Under the pieces are notes generated by a model, which was not told the origin of the DNA, did not search any database, and saw only the letters and a program-made list of their open reading frames with translations. Positions 1 to 7,526 of a DNA stretch of 42,522 bases are shown in pieces. The DNA is taken from positions 1 to 42,522 of the forward strand of contig SAAL01000020.1 in assembly GCA_009929445.1 (NCBI GenBank), read 5' to 3'. The number at the start of each line of letters is the position of its first letter. The stretch's first letter is position 1. The stretch is from Bacteroidia bacterium (GTDB lineage: Bacteria; Bacteroidota; Bacteroidia; Bacteroidales; Paludibacteraceae). The position numbers and the translations under genes were made by a program.

Positions 1-4
1 ATTT

Positions 5-78
5 CTGACAGTTTTTAAGGGTGAAACTTATTTTGTTTGTGATATTACAAATTTAAGTATTTTGCCCTTAACTGTCAG
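5..78. repeat. Long imperfect palindrome at the left edge
   Basis: The arms CTGACAG (5-11) and CTGTCAG (72-78) close a hairpin that keeps pairing inwards through AAGGG/CCCTT, ACTTA/TAAGT and TTTGT/ACAAA, so almost the whole 74 bp can fold. No gene overlaps it. It could be a REP or MITE-like unit, the end of a mobile element, or a terminator. Its right arm contains the 16-bp word AAATTTAAGTATTTTG (49-64), which recurs at 42472-42487. Confidence 0.5.
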
Positions 79-148
79 ATTAAATCGAAACTAATTCAGA
101 TAAAAGAATTTAGAGTAAAAATCTAAATACAGCTTTCAATTCAATAGA

Positions 149-186
149 GAAAGCCCTTGCACGTGATTGGTGCAAGGGCTTTTTTC
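149..186 (+). terminator. Rho-independent terminator
   Basis: AAGCCCTTGCAC (151-162) pairs with GTGCAAGGGCTT (170-181) and is followed by T6 on the plus strand. It would end a plus-strand transcript entering from left of the window. A second pair of arms, AGCTTTCAAT (131-140) and ATTGAAAGCT (212-221), nests around it. No coding region is supported in 79-252. Confidence 0.7.
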
Positions 187-252
187 GTTTACTATTCTAT
201 TGTGCCTATAAAGTTGTATTGAAAGCTATTTGTTTCAATTTCAATATACACC

Positions 253-2112
253 TCATCTGTTTGCAAAAATAAAAATATTTTCAACATAACTTATTCTTTT
301 ATTTAGAATATCAATTCTTATAGAATAATCTTTGTGATTTTTCAGAGTTTCATCTATTTTGTTTTGGTATTCGTTGATTAAACTAATATTTTTATTTACC
401 TTCTCACTTAGCAGATGAAATATATCGTTTTTTAATTTCAAAACACAAGCATTTTCTTGAAGAAACATTTTGTGCGCTTGTTCGTTTAGTTCTTTTTCTT
501 TAAGATCTGTTTTAGATATTCTAGACGACATATCTATTAAAAATGTAGTAGTACCAGTTCTGCTATGCAGATGCCATCGATAAAATGAAAAATCTGGAAT
601 GTTATAAACACAACTAGATTCGAATATTGTACCTAAATCTTTTGTCCTTATGGTTTTAATTTCTTCTATAAATTTTTTGACAAACCATTCATATGCTTTA
701 TCGGGTGGAATTATTGAATATGTTATTCCTCCAATATCGCGTGTGGAAAATTTCTCTATAAATTTCTTTTGAGGAATGATTTCTGATTTCAGTTTGTTTT
801 GAATTTCGTTTTTAGTTTTTTCAAACGTTAGAATCCGCTCATAGTATTTACTTTTAATTGAAGATATATCAGAATATTGAATCAAAGGATTGGAAACATA
901 TTGCCCTGGTTGATTAACCAACCTCTTCAAGTAATTAAAAACTTGTCCGGTAATATTATCAATATTAATTAGTTGTTTAGAAACGTCTATATTTTCATTT
1001 TGAATTCTTTTAATTTTATTTTCTAAGTCACTTTTACTTGACAATAAAAGGGATAGTCTTTCTTCTAAATATTCAATATCTGACTGTATGACCTTTGCAA
1101 GTGCTCGGCATCTAGAAACTCTTTGTTGTTTTATTCGATTTTGTTCAGCTATACGTTCTTCAACCTGATGCTGAATCAACCTAATTCTCTGCTGCTCTAA
1201 TCTGTGTTCCTCCCTTATTTGCTCTAATTCTTGTTTTGCGATTTCTTTATCTTCAAAAGAGTCATAGAAAAAGGGTTTGTAATCTTCAGCATAATCTAGA
1301 TCTTTAAGTGTAATCACTTTTGTATTCCATTGACTACAGATCTCCCAATCAATGATATGGAACGTTTTGTAGTAAACCCTTAAATGCAATTCTTTATTTT
1401 TAATCGATAAATCAAGCATTTCATCATCCAAAACAAATGCATTCAATCTATTGGGAACAAATATATCCTTTTGGGTTAATCTTTGAAGTTCGTCTTCCAG
1501 TGGGAAATGCTTAAAAATCCATAAAATGGAAACGTTATTTCTTTCATAAAAATATTCTCGCTCCTCAATTACGCTAAGAAAGGTAGTGTTCAACTGAATT
1601 TCAAACGCATATTCTTTACCATTAATAACAGCATAAACGTCAGGTTTTCGTCTTTCGCCATTACCGGACTTGTCCCGATAAAACTCACAATCAACACTAA
1701 TTTTTTCAGGCGAATGGAAGCGTTCAATAATATACCCTAAACGATTTTTCAAATCTATGTGAGGCATACTCTCTTTGACGTTTTCGTATTTTCGTGCCAA
1801 TAGAACCCCAACAGGTAAATGAGAGTTGGTCTTAATAGAACATTCTTTACTATCTTTATAGTGCTTGAAAAAGTAGTAATCTTTACCTCTGCTTTCTCGG
1901 CTCAATTTATTGCATCGCAACTCCAACTTGGTCGAGCACTCGGCGCAAACTAATACAGGTTTGCCCACTCTATTGGAAGTACGCAATTTTCGTCTTAGCA
2001 GTACAATATCATCGTTATCCATATTGTCAAGCAATGCGGAAGCGGTAATATTCTCACCCGTTTCTAAATTAAGAATATCTTCAACTGTTCGTATGTTTTT
2101 AAAGTTGCTCAA
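253..2112 (-). CDS. CoiA-like nuclease with long coiled coil (third gene of SIR2-HerA operon)
   Basis: Protein of 619 residues. Near the N terminus a possible zinc site is visible (C56, C59, H84, C91). Residues about 120-205 look like the CoiA-type nuclease core of the PD-(D/E)xK superfamily: RRKPDVYA with D158, then EYAFEIQ with E171 and Q173, then a YFYERNNVSILWIF strand. Residues about 285-390 are rich in Q, E, K and R and read as coiled coil; the remainder is unrecognised. CoiA-family proteins are linked to DNA uptake, and related domains occur in defence loci. The gene lies 85 bp downstream of herA on the same strand and has the same AT-rich composition, so I infer it is part of the same operon. 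Nuclease activity and a defence role are inferences; no catalytic lysine could be assigned with certainty. Confidence 0.65.
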   Translation of the reverse strand: MSNFKNIRTVEDILNLETGENITASALLDNMDNDDIVLLRRKLRTSNRVGKPVLVCAECSTKLELRCNKLSRESRGKDYYFFKHYKDSKECSIKTNSHLPVGVLLARKYENVKESMPHIDLKNRLGYIIERFHSPEKISVDCEFYRDKSGNGERRKPDVYAVINGKEYAFEIQLNTTFLSVIEEREYFYERNNVSILWIFKHFPLEDELQRLTQKDIFVPNRLNAFVLDDEMLDLSIKNKELHLRVYYKTFHIIDWEICSQWNTKVITLKDLDYAEDYKPFFYDSFEDKEIAKQELEQIREEHRLEQQRIRLIQHQVEERIAEQNRIKQQRVSRCRALAKVIQSDIEYLEERLSLLLSSKSDLENKIKRIQNENIDVSKQLINIDNITGQVFNYLKRLVNQPGQYVSNPLIQYSDISSIKSKYYERILTFEKTKNEIQNKLKSEIIPQKKFIEKFSTRDIGGITYSIIPPDKAYEWFVKKFIEEIKTIRTKDLGTIFESSCVYNIPDFSFYRWHLHSRTGTTTFLIDMSSRISKTDLKEKELNEQAHKMFLQENACVLKLKNDIFHLLSEKVNKNISLINEYQNKIDETLKNHKDYSIRIDILNKRISYVENIFIFANR

Positions 2113-2197
2113 TGAATCAAAATTTCCAAGTATGATTTACTGTAAATTGTTGTCTAATTCATATAGAAAGAATCTTAATAAAATTCTCCAACGGTAT

Positions 2198-4141
2198 TTA
2201 GAATAAAGAAATTTTAAAGCCTTTTTCCTTGAACCAATTTTTACTTACTTCATTATTATCGCTTTTTGGTTTGGGGTTTACATCATTAACTTTAAACATT
2301 GCAGGTAAATTAACAGCGTGTCCGAAGATTAATGCGTGTTGAGTGGGTATCGAAGGTAATCTTTTTAATATTGTTTCTGAAATATGAGGCGTTATTTGTC
2401 TTATGTGTGATAAGTCTTCTGGGTTTTGAATTCTATGAACGATAAAGTTACTGCATTGAGATAAAACAGTTCTCGAAAGCTCGCTTGGACGTTGAGAAGA
2501 GACGAGTAAAAACATTCCATATTTTCGACCCTCTTTAGCAATTCGCTCAAATATCCTATTCGCATCGCCAAAAACTTTTCCGTAATCAGTCGAAATATAC
2601 CTATGTGCTTCCTCTAACACAAGATTAACAGGATAGATGTTGCGTTGTTTTGCAGTCTTCAGCTTTTCAAAAATCATCCTTGATAAAACACATGAAATGA
2701 CTTCAACTGTTTCATCGTTGGCAGAGTTTAAATCAATTATTACAATTTGTGATTTTTTAGTATTGTCTTTTATGCCAAGAAATTGATTTAAAAAATCGGT
2801 TGTATTGTCATCATTTTTATTATTTGTCAAAAAACTAAAATCATCTCGCTCCTTAACGCTTTTAAATCTAGTGAGCAATGTAGAACAATAATCTCGAATT
2901 TGTTTATTGCCATGATACTCTTCGTATAATATAGCTGTTTCAATTGCTTGACCTAATTCATTAAAATCAAATTTATCAGAATTGTATTTTGGGTTAATTT
3001 CAATACCTTCTATTATAAAAGAACGAATTGATGCTTTAAAATTATTTTCATCTTTAATACTTGGAAAATTTCCATATTTTGCATCGAATTTGGAAAAATC
3101 AACAGTTGGATGAAAATTGGCATTTTCTATGAGAGACACCACTCTTTGTCTTTTTGCTACCGGGCTTTCCCAATTTTCATACACATACATTATGCTACAA
3201 GCAAAAATGTGATGTAATACTTCTTCTGTTATATTTTGCGTGAAGCCTAATGCGTTTCTCAAGATAGGTAATTGTGATCTTTCACTTGCTTTCAATAGTA
3301 ATGCCCACTCGTCAATGTTTAAAAACCAATGGGGCAAATAAAATTCTTTGACTGAGTTTTCCTCACTGTCAGTTTTGTCAATAGAGAAATTGACAACCTC
3401 AATATCGTTGTTCTCATCTATTTTTTCAAAAGCTTGACGATATTCTCCATTTACATCAAAAAATATAAAAGTACTTCCAGTTGCGCTGTATTCTTGATAT
3501 TTATATAAAGTCTGAAGCATAGATGCTATGGTACAAGATTTCCCACTTCCAGTGTTTCCGAGAATTGCTGAATGACTGCCAAAAAATTTGTCAATATCAA
3601 TTTTGATATCATAGTCGGGAAAAATAGTTGATTTCCCTATGGGTAGAGATGTATACCTCTCTTTGCATTGACAGTTTCCTGCTATACATTCTTCATTGTT
3701 TTGACAACTGATTTCTATTGTATTATTTGTTTTGAAAATTGTATCTAATTCTTGTTCCTTGATATAAAGAACGTCTGAATATAATGTTGGATACACGCTT
3801 ACTCCAAATTCAAAAATCGCATCTTCGTTTTTATTTGTTTTTATTGTACCGATGGGTAATACTTCTAAAAATTTTCCTGCCTGAATTTTACTTAATATCT
3901 GCTCCGTCGGGTTTGAATAAGGCACATTCAAATCTTTTTCTCTCACGCCTGCTACTTCTGCTACAATATAATAATTTTGATATGGTACAATGACATAGCT
4001 ATTTAGTTGAGCAAAATAATGAATGTCATCAAACCCACTAACGTTAAAATTGTCAAGTCCACTTAATAGTTCTACAGTAAACCGATCTGAATTTATCGCA
4101 ACCACCTTTCCAATAGCTCTTTGTTTATCTTCTTTTGTCAT
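2198..4141 (-). CDS. herA: HerA-type hexameric ATPase/translocase
   Basis: Protein of 647 residues. An N-terminal HAS-barrel-like region (about 8-130) is followed by a FtsK/HerA-type ATPase: Walker A GNTGSGKS (195-202), Walker B VNLVLEEAH (505-513) and a SQRPSEL sensor segment (about 549-555). HerA ATPases form hexameric rings; in SIR2-HerA systems the ring assembles with the SIR2 effector. Its start overlaps the SIR2 stop by 4 bp, which fits translational coupling. An unusual Cys cluster (C146, C152, C157, C159) sits just before the ATPase core. Because the IS lies in the upstream gene in opposite orientation, transcription of this gene from the operon promoter is probably reduced. Family call is firm; the defence role rests on context. 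Confidence 0.88.
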   Translation of the reverse strand: MTKEDKQRAIGKVVAINSDRFTVELLSGLDNFNVSGFDDIHYFAQLNSYVIVPYQNYYIVAEVAGVREKDLNVPYSNPTEQILSKIQAGKFLEVLPIGTIKTNKNEDAIFEFGVSVYPTLYSDVLYIKEQELDTIFKTNNTIEISCQNNEECIAGNCQCKERYTSLPIGKSTIFPDYDIKIDIDKFFGSHSAILGNTGSGKSCTIASMLQTLYKYQEYSATGSTFIFFDVNGEYRQAFEKIDENNDIEVVNFSIDKTDSEENSVKEFYLPHWFLNIDEWALLLKASERSQLPILRNALGFTQNITEEVLHHIFACSIMYVYENWESPVAKRQRVVSLIENANFHPTVDFSKFDAKYGNFPSIKDENNFKASIRSFIIEGIEINPKYNSDKFDFNELGQAIETAILYEEYHGNKQIRDYCSTLLTRFKSVKERDDFSFLTNNKNDDNTTDFLNQFLGIKDNTKKSQIVIIDLNSANDETVEVISCVLSRMIFEKLKTAKQRNIYPVNLVLEEAHRYISTDYGKVFGDANRIFERIAKEGRKYGMFLLVSSQRPSELSRTVLSQCSNFIVHRIQNPEDLSHIRQITPHISETILKRLPSIPTQHALIFGHAVNLPAMFKVNDVNPKPKSDNNEVSKNWFKEKGFKISLF

Positions 4142-4374
4142 TTTAGGAGGTCTTTTAAGTTGTTTATAGTTGTTTCCATTTTCTTATCTAAATCTTCTGC
4201 CGTTAAGTCTGGCATAATGTCCTCAACAAATCTTTGGAAATAATGTAAAGGAATTTCAGAATCGTCACTTCCACCAATAATCCATATTCTTGAGTCATTT
4301 AGCTTTTGTAGTTGACCGATGTTGTTCCATTCCGTTGGCTCACCAATAATAATTAGTCGTCCATTAAAAAGCAT
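4138..4374 (-). pseudogene. SIR2 C-terminal fragment (cut off by IS)
   Basis: This 78-codon frame is the displaced 3' end of the SIR2 gene at 5800-7050. Its first six codons come from the IS left end; native sequence starts within LIIIGEPTEWNNIG. Removing 4356-5825 and one copy of TAATTA joins ...IPSFR with LIIIGEP... in frame, giving one protein of 478 residues that runs into the 4-bp overlap with herA. On its own it holds no catalytic motif. Confidence 0.88.
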
Positions 4375-4413
4375 ATAATAATCTATTATTCAATAAATTA
4401 GATTAAATTTTAG

Positions 4414-4463
4414 TTGTATATATCTGCAAGATTTTGTATATTTGTGAAGTAAAACTTGCAGAT
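4414..4463 (+). promoter_or_regulatory. IS promoter inside an inverted repeat
   Basis: TTG (4414-4416), a 20-bp spacer and TATATTTG (4437-4444) fit the Bacteroidetes promoter pattern, placing the transcript start near 4450. The arms ATCTGCAAG (4422-4430) and CTTGCAGAT (4455-4463) flank the -7 box; the right arm ends 4 bp before the transposase ATG. Confidence 0.6.
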
Positions 4464-4467
4464 TATT

Positions 4468-5808
4468 ATGTTGGAAAAGCCAAAAGATCAGACACAAGGT
4501 TCGTTATTTTTCTCGTTGGAAAGTACGTTGAATCACAGACACCCTTTGTTCATTTTATCCCACAAAGTAGATTGGGATATGTTCGAGAAAGCGTTCTCAC
4601 CGCTCTATTGCTGCGACAACGGTCGTCCTGCCAAACCGGTGCGGCTGATGGTTGGTCTGTTGATATTGAAACATGTGCGCAATCTCTCGGACGAAAGCGT
4701 TGTGGAGCAGTGGAGTGAAAATATCTACTACCAGTATTTTTGCGGTCAGCAGGAGTTTTTGCCTGTGGAACCCTGTGCATCGTCCGAACTGGTTCATTTC
4801 CGGCATCGCATCGGCGAAGAAGGAATTGAGTTGATATTGAAAGAAAGCATCCGCATCAACGGTAAAGATGGAGATGACCAAGATGTTTACTTTGATACGA
4901 CGGTACAGGAGAAAAATATCACTTTTCCGACCGATGATAAGCTGACAAAGAAAATAATCAAGAAATGCTTGAAAATAGCAGAAGAAAATAATCTGCAGCT
5001 TCGTCAAACTTACAGGCGGACATTGAAAAAACTTTCTTACGATCAGCGGTTTCGCAATCATCCCAAGAATAAGGGAAAGGCAAAAAAAGCCGACAGAAAA
5101 GTAAAAACCATAGCGGGCAGACTTGTACGTGATGTTGAGCGCAAATTAGGAAAAATGGCATTGGATTACCAAGCTGCATTGGAACTGTTCAAACGTGTAT
5201 TGGCACAAAAACGAAATGACAAAGATAAGATTTACTCGCTTCATGAACCCGAAGTCTGTTGTATCAGCAAAGGCAAGGAACATAAGCCTTATGAGTTTGG
5301 CAACAAAGTTTCCGTTGGCTGGACTGCAAGCGGAGTAATTGTTGGAGCATTGGGTTTTCGAAATGAATACGACGGACATACATTAGACAGGTCTATTGAG
5401 CAAGTAGAGAGAATGAGAAAAAGCCCACCGAAAAATGGAATTGCCGACCGAGGATATCGAGGTAAAAGTAAAGTCAGGGAAACAGTGATTCACATTCCCA
5501 AAGCATTCTCAAAGAAGCTGAGTCTTCACATGCAGCGAAAAGAGAAAAAGTATTTCTGCAAGCGAGCCGGAATAGAGCCTGTGATTAGCCACTTAAAAGC
5601 AGATCATCGTCTTTCCCGTAACTTTTACAAAGGAATATTCGGCGACAACATCAATATAATTCTTGCAGCAGCCGGTTTCAACTTCAAAAGGATGATGAAC
5701 AAATGGAAAACATCTTTTTTTCTCTTTTTGGAGCAACTGTTTCTGACAATAATAATGACGACAAACTTGATCGACGGCAAATATAATATTAAATACGAAT
5801 CAAAATGA
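4468..5808 (+). CDS. IS5-family transposase (DUF772 plus DDE domain)
   Basis: Protein of 446 residues from the ATG at 4468; a TTG four codons upstream is less likely. The N-terminal 120 residues look like the DUF772 domain (RLMVGLLILKHVRNLSDE, SSELVHFRHRIGEEG). The central part has YFDTTVQEKNI, likely around the first catalytic Asp, then a lysine-rich insertion, GNKVSVGWT..GVIVGA with YDGHT, and a C-terminal block NGIADRGYRGK followed by RAGIEPVISHLKADHRLSRNF, the usual Asp...Glu end of an IS4/IS5-type DDE core. It appears full length and undamaged, so the IS may be active. The stop codon lies inside the right inverted-repeat region. Confidence 0.88.
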   Translation: MLEKPKDQTQGSLFFSLESTLNHRHPLFILSHKVDWDMFEKAFSPLYCCDNGRPAKPVRLMVGLLILKHVRNLSDESVVEQWSENIYYQYFCGQQEFLPVEPCASSELVHFRHRIGEEGIELILKESIRINGKDGDDQDVYFDTTVQEKNITFPTDDKLTKKIIKKCLKIAEENNLQLRQTYRRTLKKLSYDQRFRNHPKNKGKAKKADRKVKTIAGRLVRDVERKLGKMALDYQAALELFKRVLAQKRNDKDKIYSLHEPEVCCISKGKEHKPYEFGNKVSVGWTASGVIVGALGFRNEYDGHTLDRSIEQVERMRKSPPKNGIADRGYRGKSKVRETVIHIPKAFSKKLSLHMQRKEKKYFCKRAGIEPVISHLKADHRLSRNFYKGIFGDNINIILAAAGFNFKRMMNKWKTSFFLFLEQLFLTIIMTTNLIDGKYNIKYESK

Positions 5809-7050
5809 GCTTTTTAAGGCTCGACTAATTAGTCTAAATGAAGGTATGGTAAATGCTTGAAAAATCAAATTATTTATATGTTCATCACTAAAGCTATAAC
5901 CAATAGTAACAAGGATATTATTGTTCTGCATTAGTTTTTTCTGAAATTCACGAAATAAATCTGAATATGGACTGCCAAGACTGGCGTTATACTTTAAAGG
6001 TGTTGGATGAATCATTATGGTGTCTTCTTTTTCTAATACTTCAAAAGTGGGTTCTTGTATTTCGCTAACTTTAAATAGTCTGTTCTCTCCACTTGATTGA
6101 ACCCAGTTGACTGAACCGTGTAATTTGTATAAGTAGAAGAAGTTGTCTATAACGCTCCATTTTGATTGAGATAAATCCATTTTTTCGGCTAACGCGTAAT
6201 TAAATATTGCAGGATTAAAAAATTTACTAATCCCGCCTGTAAAACCATTTACGTAATGAATTCCCAACAAATCCATTGCTCGTTCCGAATATAAGTCATA
6301 ATTTGTTGTGAATATATTTAAGCGTGGCAAAGTGGAATTGCGAGCAAGTAGCTTTCTGTAGAATTGTTTATATAGTTCAATTAATGGTAAGTCTTTGGTA
6401 ACTTTGTTTTCATCAGGTTTTGAGTTTTTATCATTTAAACATTTCTGTAAAATGAAATTTCTAGCATCAAGCACAATGTCTTCAATTTTTTCAAAATCCA
6501 TTAATTCAGCAAATGGTTTTGATTTATATTTGATTTCTATTGAGTTGGATTTTTCTTCTTTGTCAAGAGTATTGGAAAAATAAAAAGAAAGACTATGTAA
6601 TGTTGATAGAAAAGCCTCAAGATTTTTTTCGAATATTTCTTTATCTACGTCAATGTTCAGTTTATTTTTCAGCCACTTTTTTTTCTCTTTAAACTTTTCA
6701 GATTGATAAAATTCAGTTGCCATCGGTGTCATAACGGGTATCCCAATTTGAACTTTCTTTTTTTGAAGTTGTTGTTCTGGCACTTCAATAGAAGTCGAAT
6801 CAGCAACTTCCTCTTGTGTCATATCCTCATAAGTGCTGTTTTCCTGAGAATTATCATTCTCTTGAATTTCTGGCTCAATTAAAATTTCATAAGATGAACA
6901 TCCACTTCCCAATAGAAATGAAAGATTTTTATTATCAAGTACTTTTAGAAATGCACCTTGAATTTTTTTTAGTTCTTTCGAATTATCAGCTTGTTCTTCA
7001 TAGTTGTACTCAAGAATATTATCCTTGCCCTTGTAAAAAAATATATTCAT
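5800..7050 (-). pseudogene. SIR2-family NADase-like effector, N-terminal part (split by IS)
   Basis: Reading frame of 416 codons; the last eight (SRALKSSF) come from the IS right end. SIR2 motifs are present: LLGSGCS (46-52, nucleotide-binding loop), FTTNYD (247-252), LHGSVNW with H311, and VTIGYSFSDEH (381-391). SIR2 effectors of defence systems deplete NAD+, and the Asn of TNYD and the His of LHG are typically needed. All these residues lie in this fragment; only about 70 C-terminal residues are missing. A low-complexity acidic/Gln-rich insert follows the first motif (about 60-100). First gene of the operon with herA. Whether the truncated protein folds is unknown, so it may be dead or it may be released from control by HerA. 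Confidence 0.88.
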
Positions 7051-7070
7051 TGGTAATAAAAATTAGAATA

Positions 7071-7119
7071 AATAAAGAAGTATCATTTTCAAAGATACTT
7101 CTTTATTCTGACACTTCAA
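7071..7119 (-). promoter_or_regulatory. Defence operon promoter with overlapping palindrome
   Basis: On the minus strand TTG (7117-7119), exactly 19 bp, then TATCTTTG (7090-7097) is a full Bacteroidetes promoter, 40 bp before the SIR2 start. A perfect inverted repeat, AATAAAGAAGTATC (7071-7084) and GATACTTCTTTATT (7094-7107) with a 9-bp centre, covers the -7 box and the expected transcript start. This looks like an operator. A transcribed hairpin is less likely because half of it lies upstream of the start. Confidence 0.7.
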
Positions 7120-7526
7120 TTCGTCTAACCAAATTTATTTTACAACCTTTTTACTAATTTCAAAAAGAGTTTAATGTTTAATGAAGAAATACAAATGCTT
7201 CTCCGAATTGGATATGAATAAATGGATTACTATCAATATCTGTTTCCCACCAAAAGCACCAATATTAATTATACGAACCAGCCCTTCAATACACCGCATT
7301 CGGCTACTTAACCACCCCGAAACAAACAAAAAAATCATATTTTAAGACCATAAGGGCACGCCCTATCGCGGGTTTTTGCTTCTTTTTGCCCGCTTGTATT
7401 CAAAAAGAAGTCCCCCGAAGGCATTTTCAGCCTTGGGGGGACAATCAACAAACAGTCAGAAAAAAATAAAAACATTCCGTTTCCTTTCTCCTTGCAGGGA
7501 AAGTCCCCGAAGGGGGGATAGGGGTT
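7120..7526. other. Gene-free spacer between cargo operon and mobile-element genes
   Basis: No credible coding region on either strand. The part from 7321 on is richer in G+C and full of hairpins: CTTCTTTTTG/CAAAAAGAAG (7379-7388 and 7401-7410), the hairpin at 7411-7442, and CCCC/GGGG arms near 7505-7525 just after the pcfJ-like stop. The base-composition change near 7320 may mark where the cargo was joined to the element backbone. Confidence 0.5.
7379..7442 (-). terminator. Tandem hairpins ending the pcfJ-like operon
   Basis: On the minus strand GTCCCCCC...AAGGC pairs with GCCTT...GGGGGAC (7442-7411) and runs straight into CTTCTTTTTG, whose partner CAAAAAGAAG makes a second stem. The first stem with its T-rich tail is a plausible intrinsic terminator about 85 bp after the pcfJ-like stop. 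Confidence 0.5.

Larger units (their letters stand above)
4356..5825 (+). mobile_element. IS5-type insertion sequence, about 1470 bp
   Basis: The ends form imperfect 17-bp inverted repeats: GTCGTCCATTAAAAAGC at 4356-4372 and the reverse complement of GTCGAGCCTTAAAAAGC at 5809-5825, matching at 14 of 17 positions. TAATTA flanks both sides (4350-4355 and 5826-5831), fitting a 6-bp target duplication. The next bases GTC also match, so the exact border is uncertain by up to 3 bp. It carries one transposase gene on the plus strand, opposite to the disrupted SIR2-HerA operon. The intact ends, duplication and reading frame suggest a recent insertion. Confidence 0.85.

Noticed and set aside
4434-4718. 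Second frame at the IS start as part of a frameshifted transposase
   Set aside because: The main frame from 4468 is complete with all domains; no frameshift is needed.
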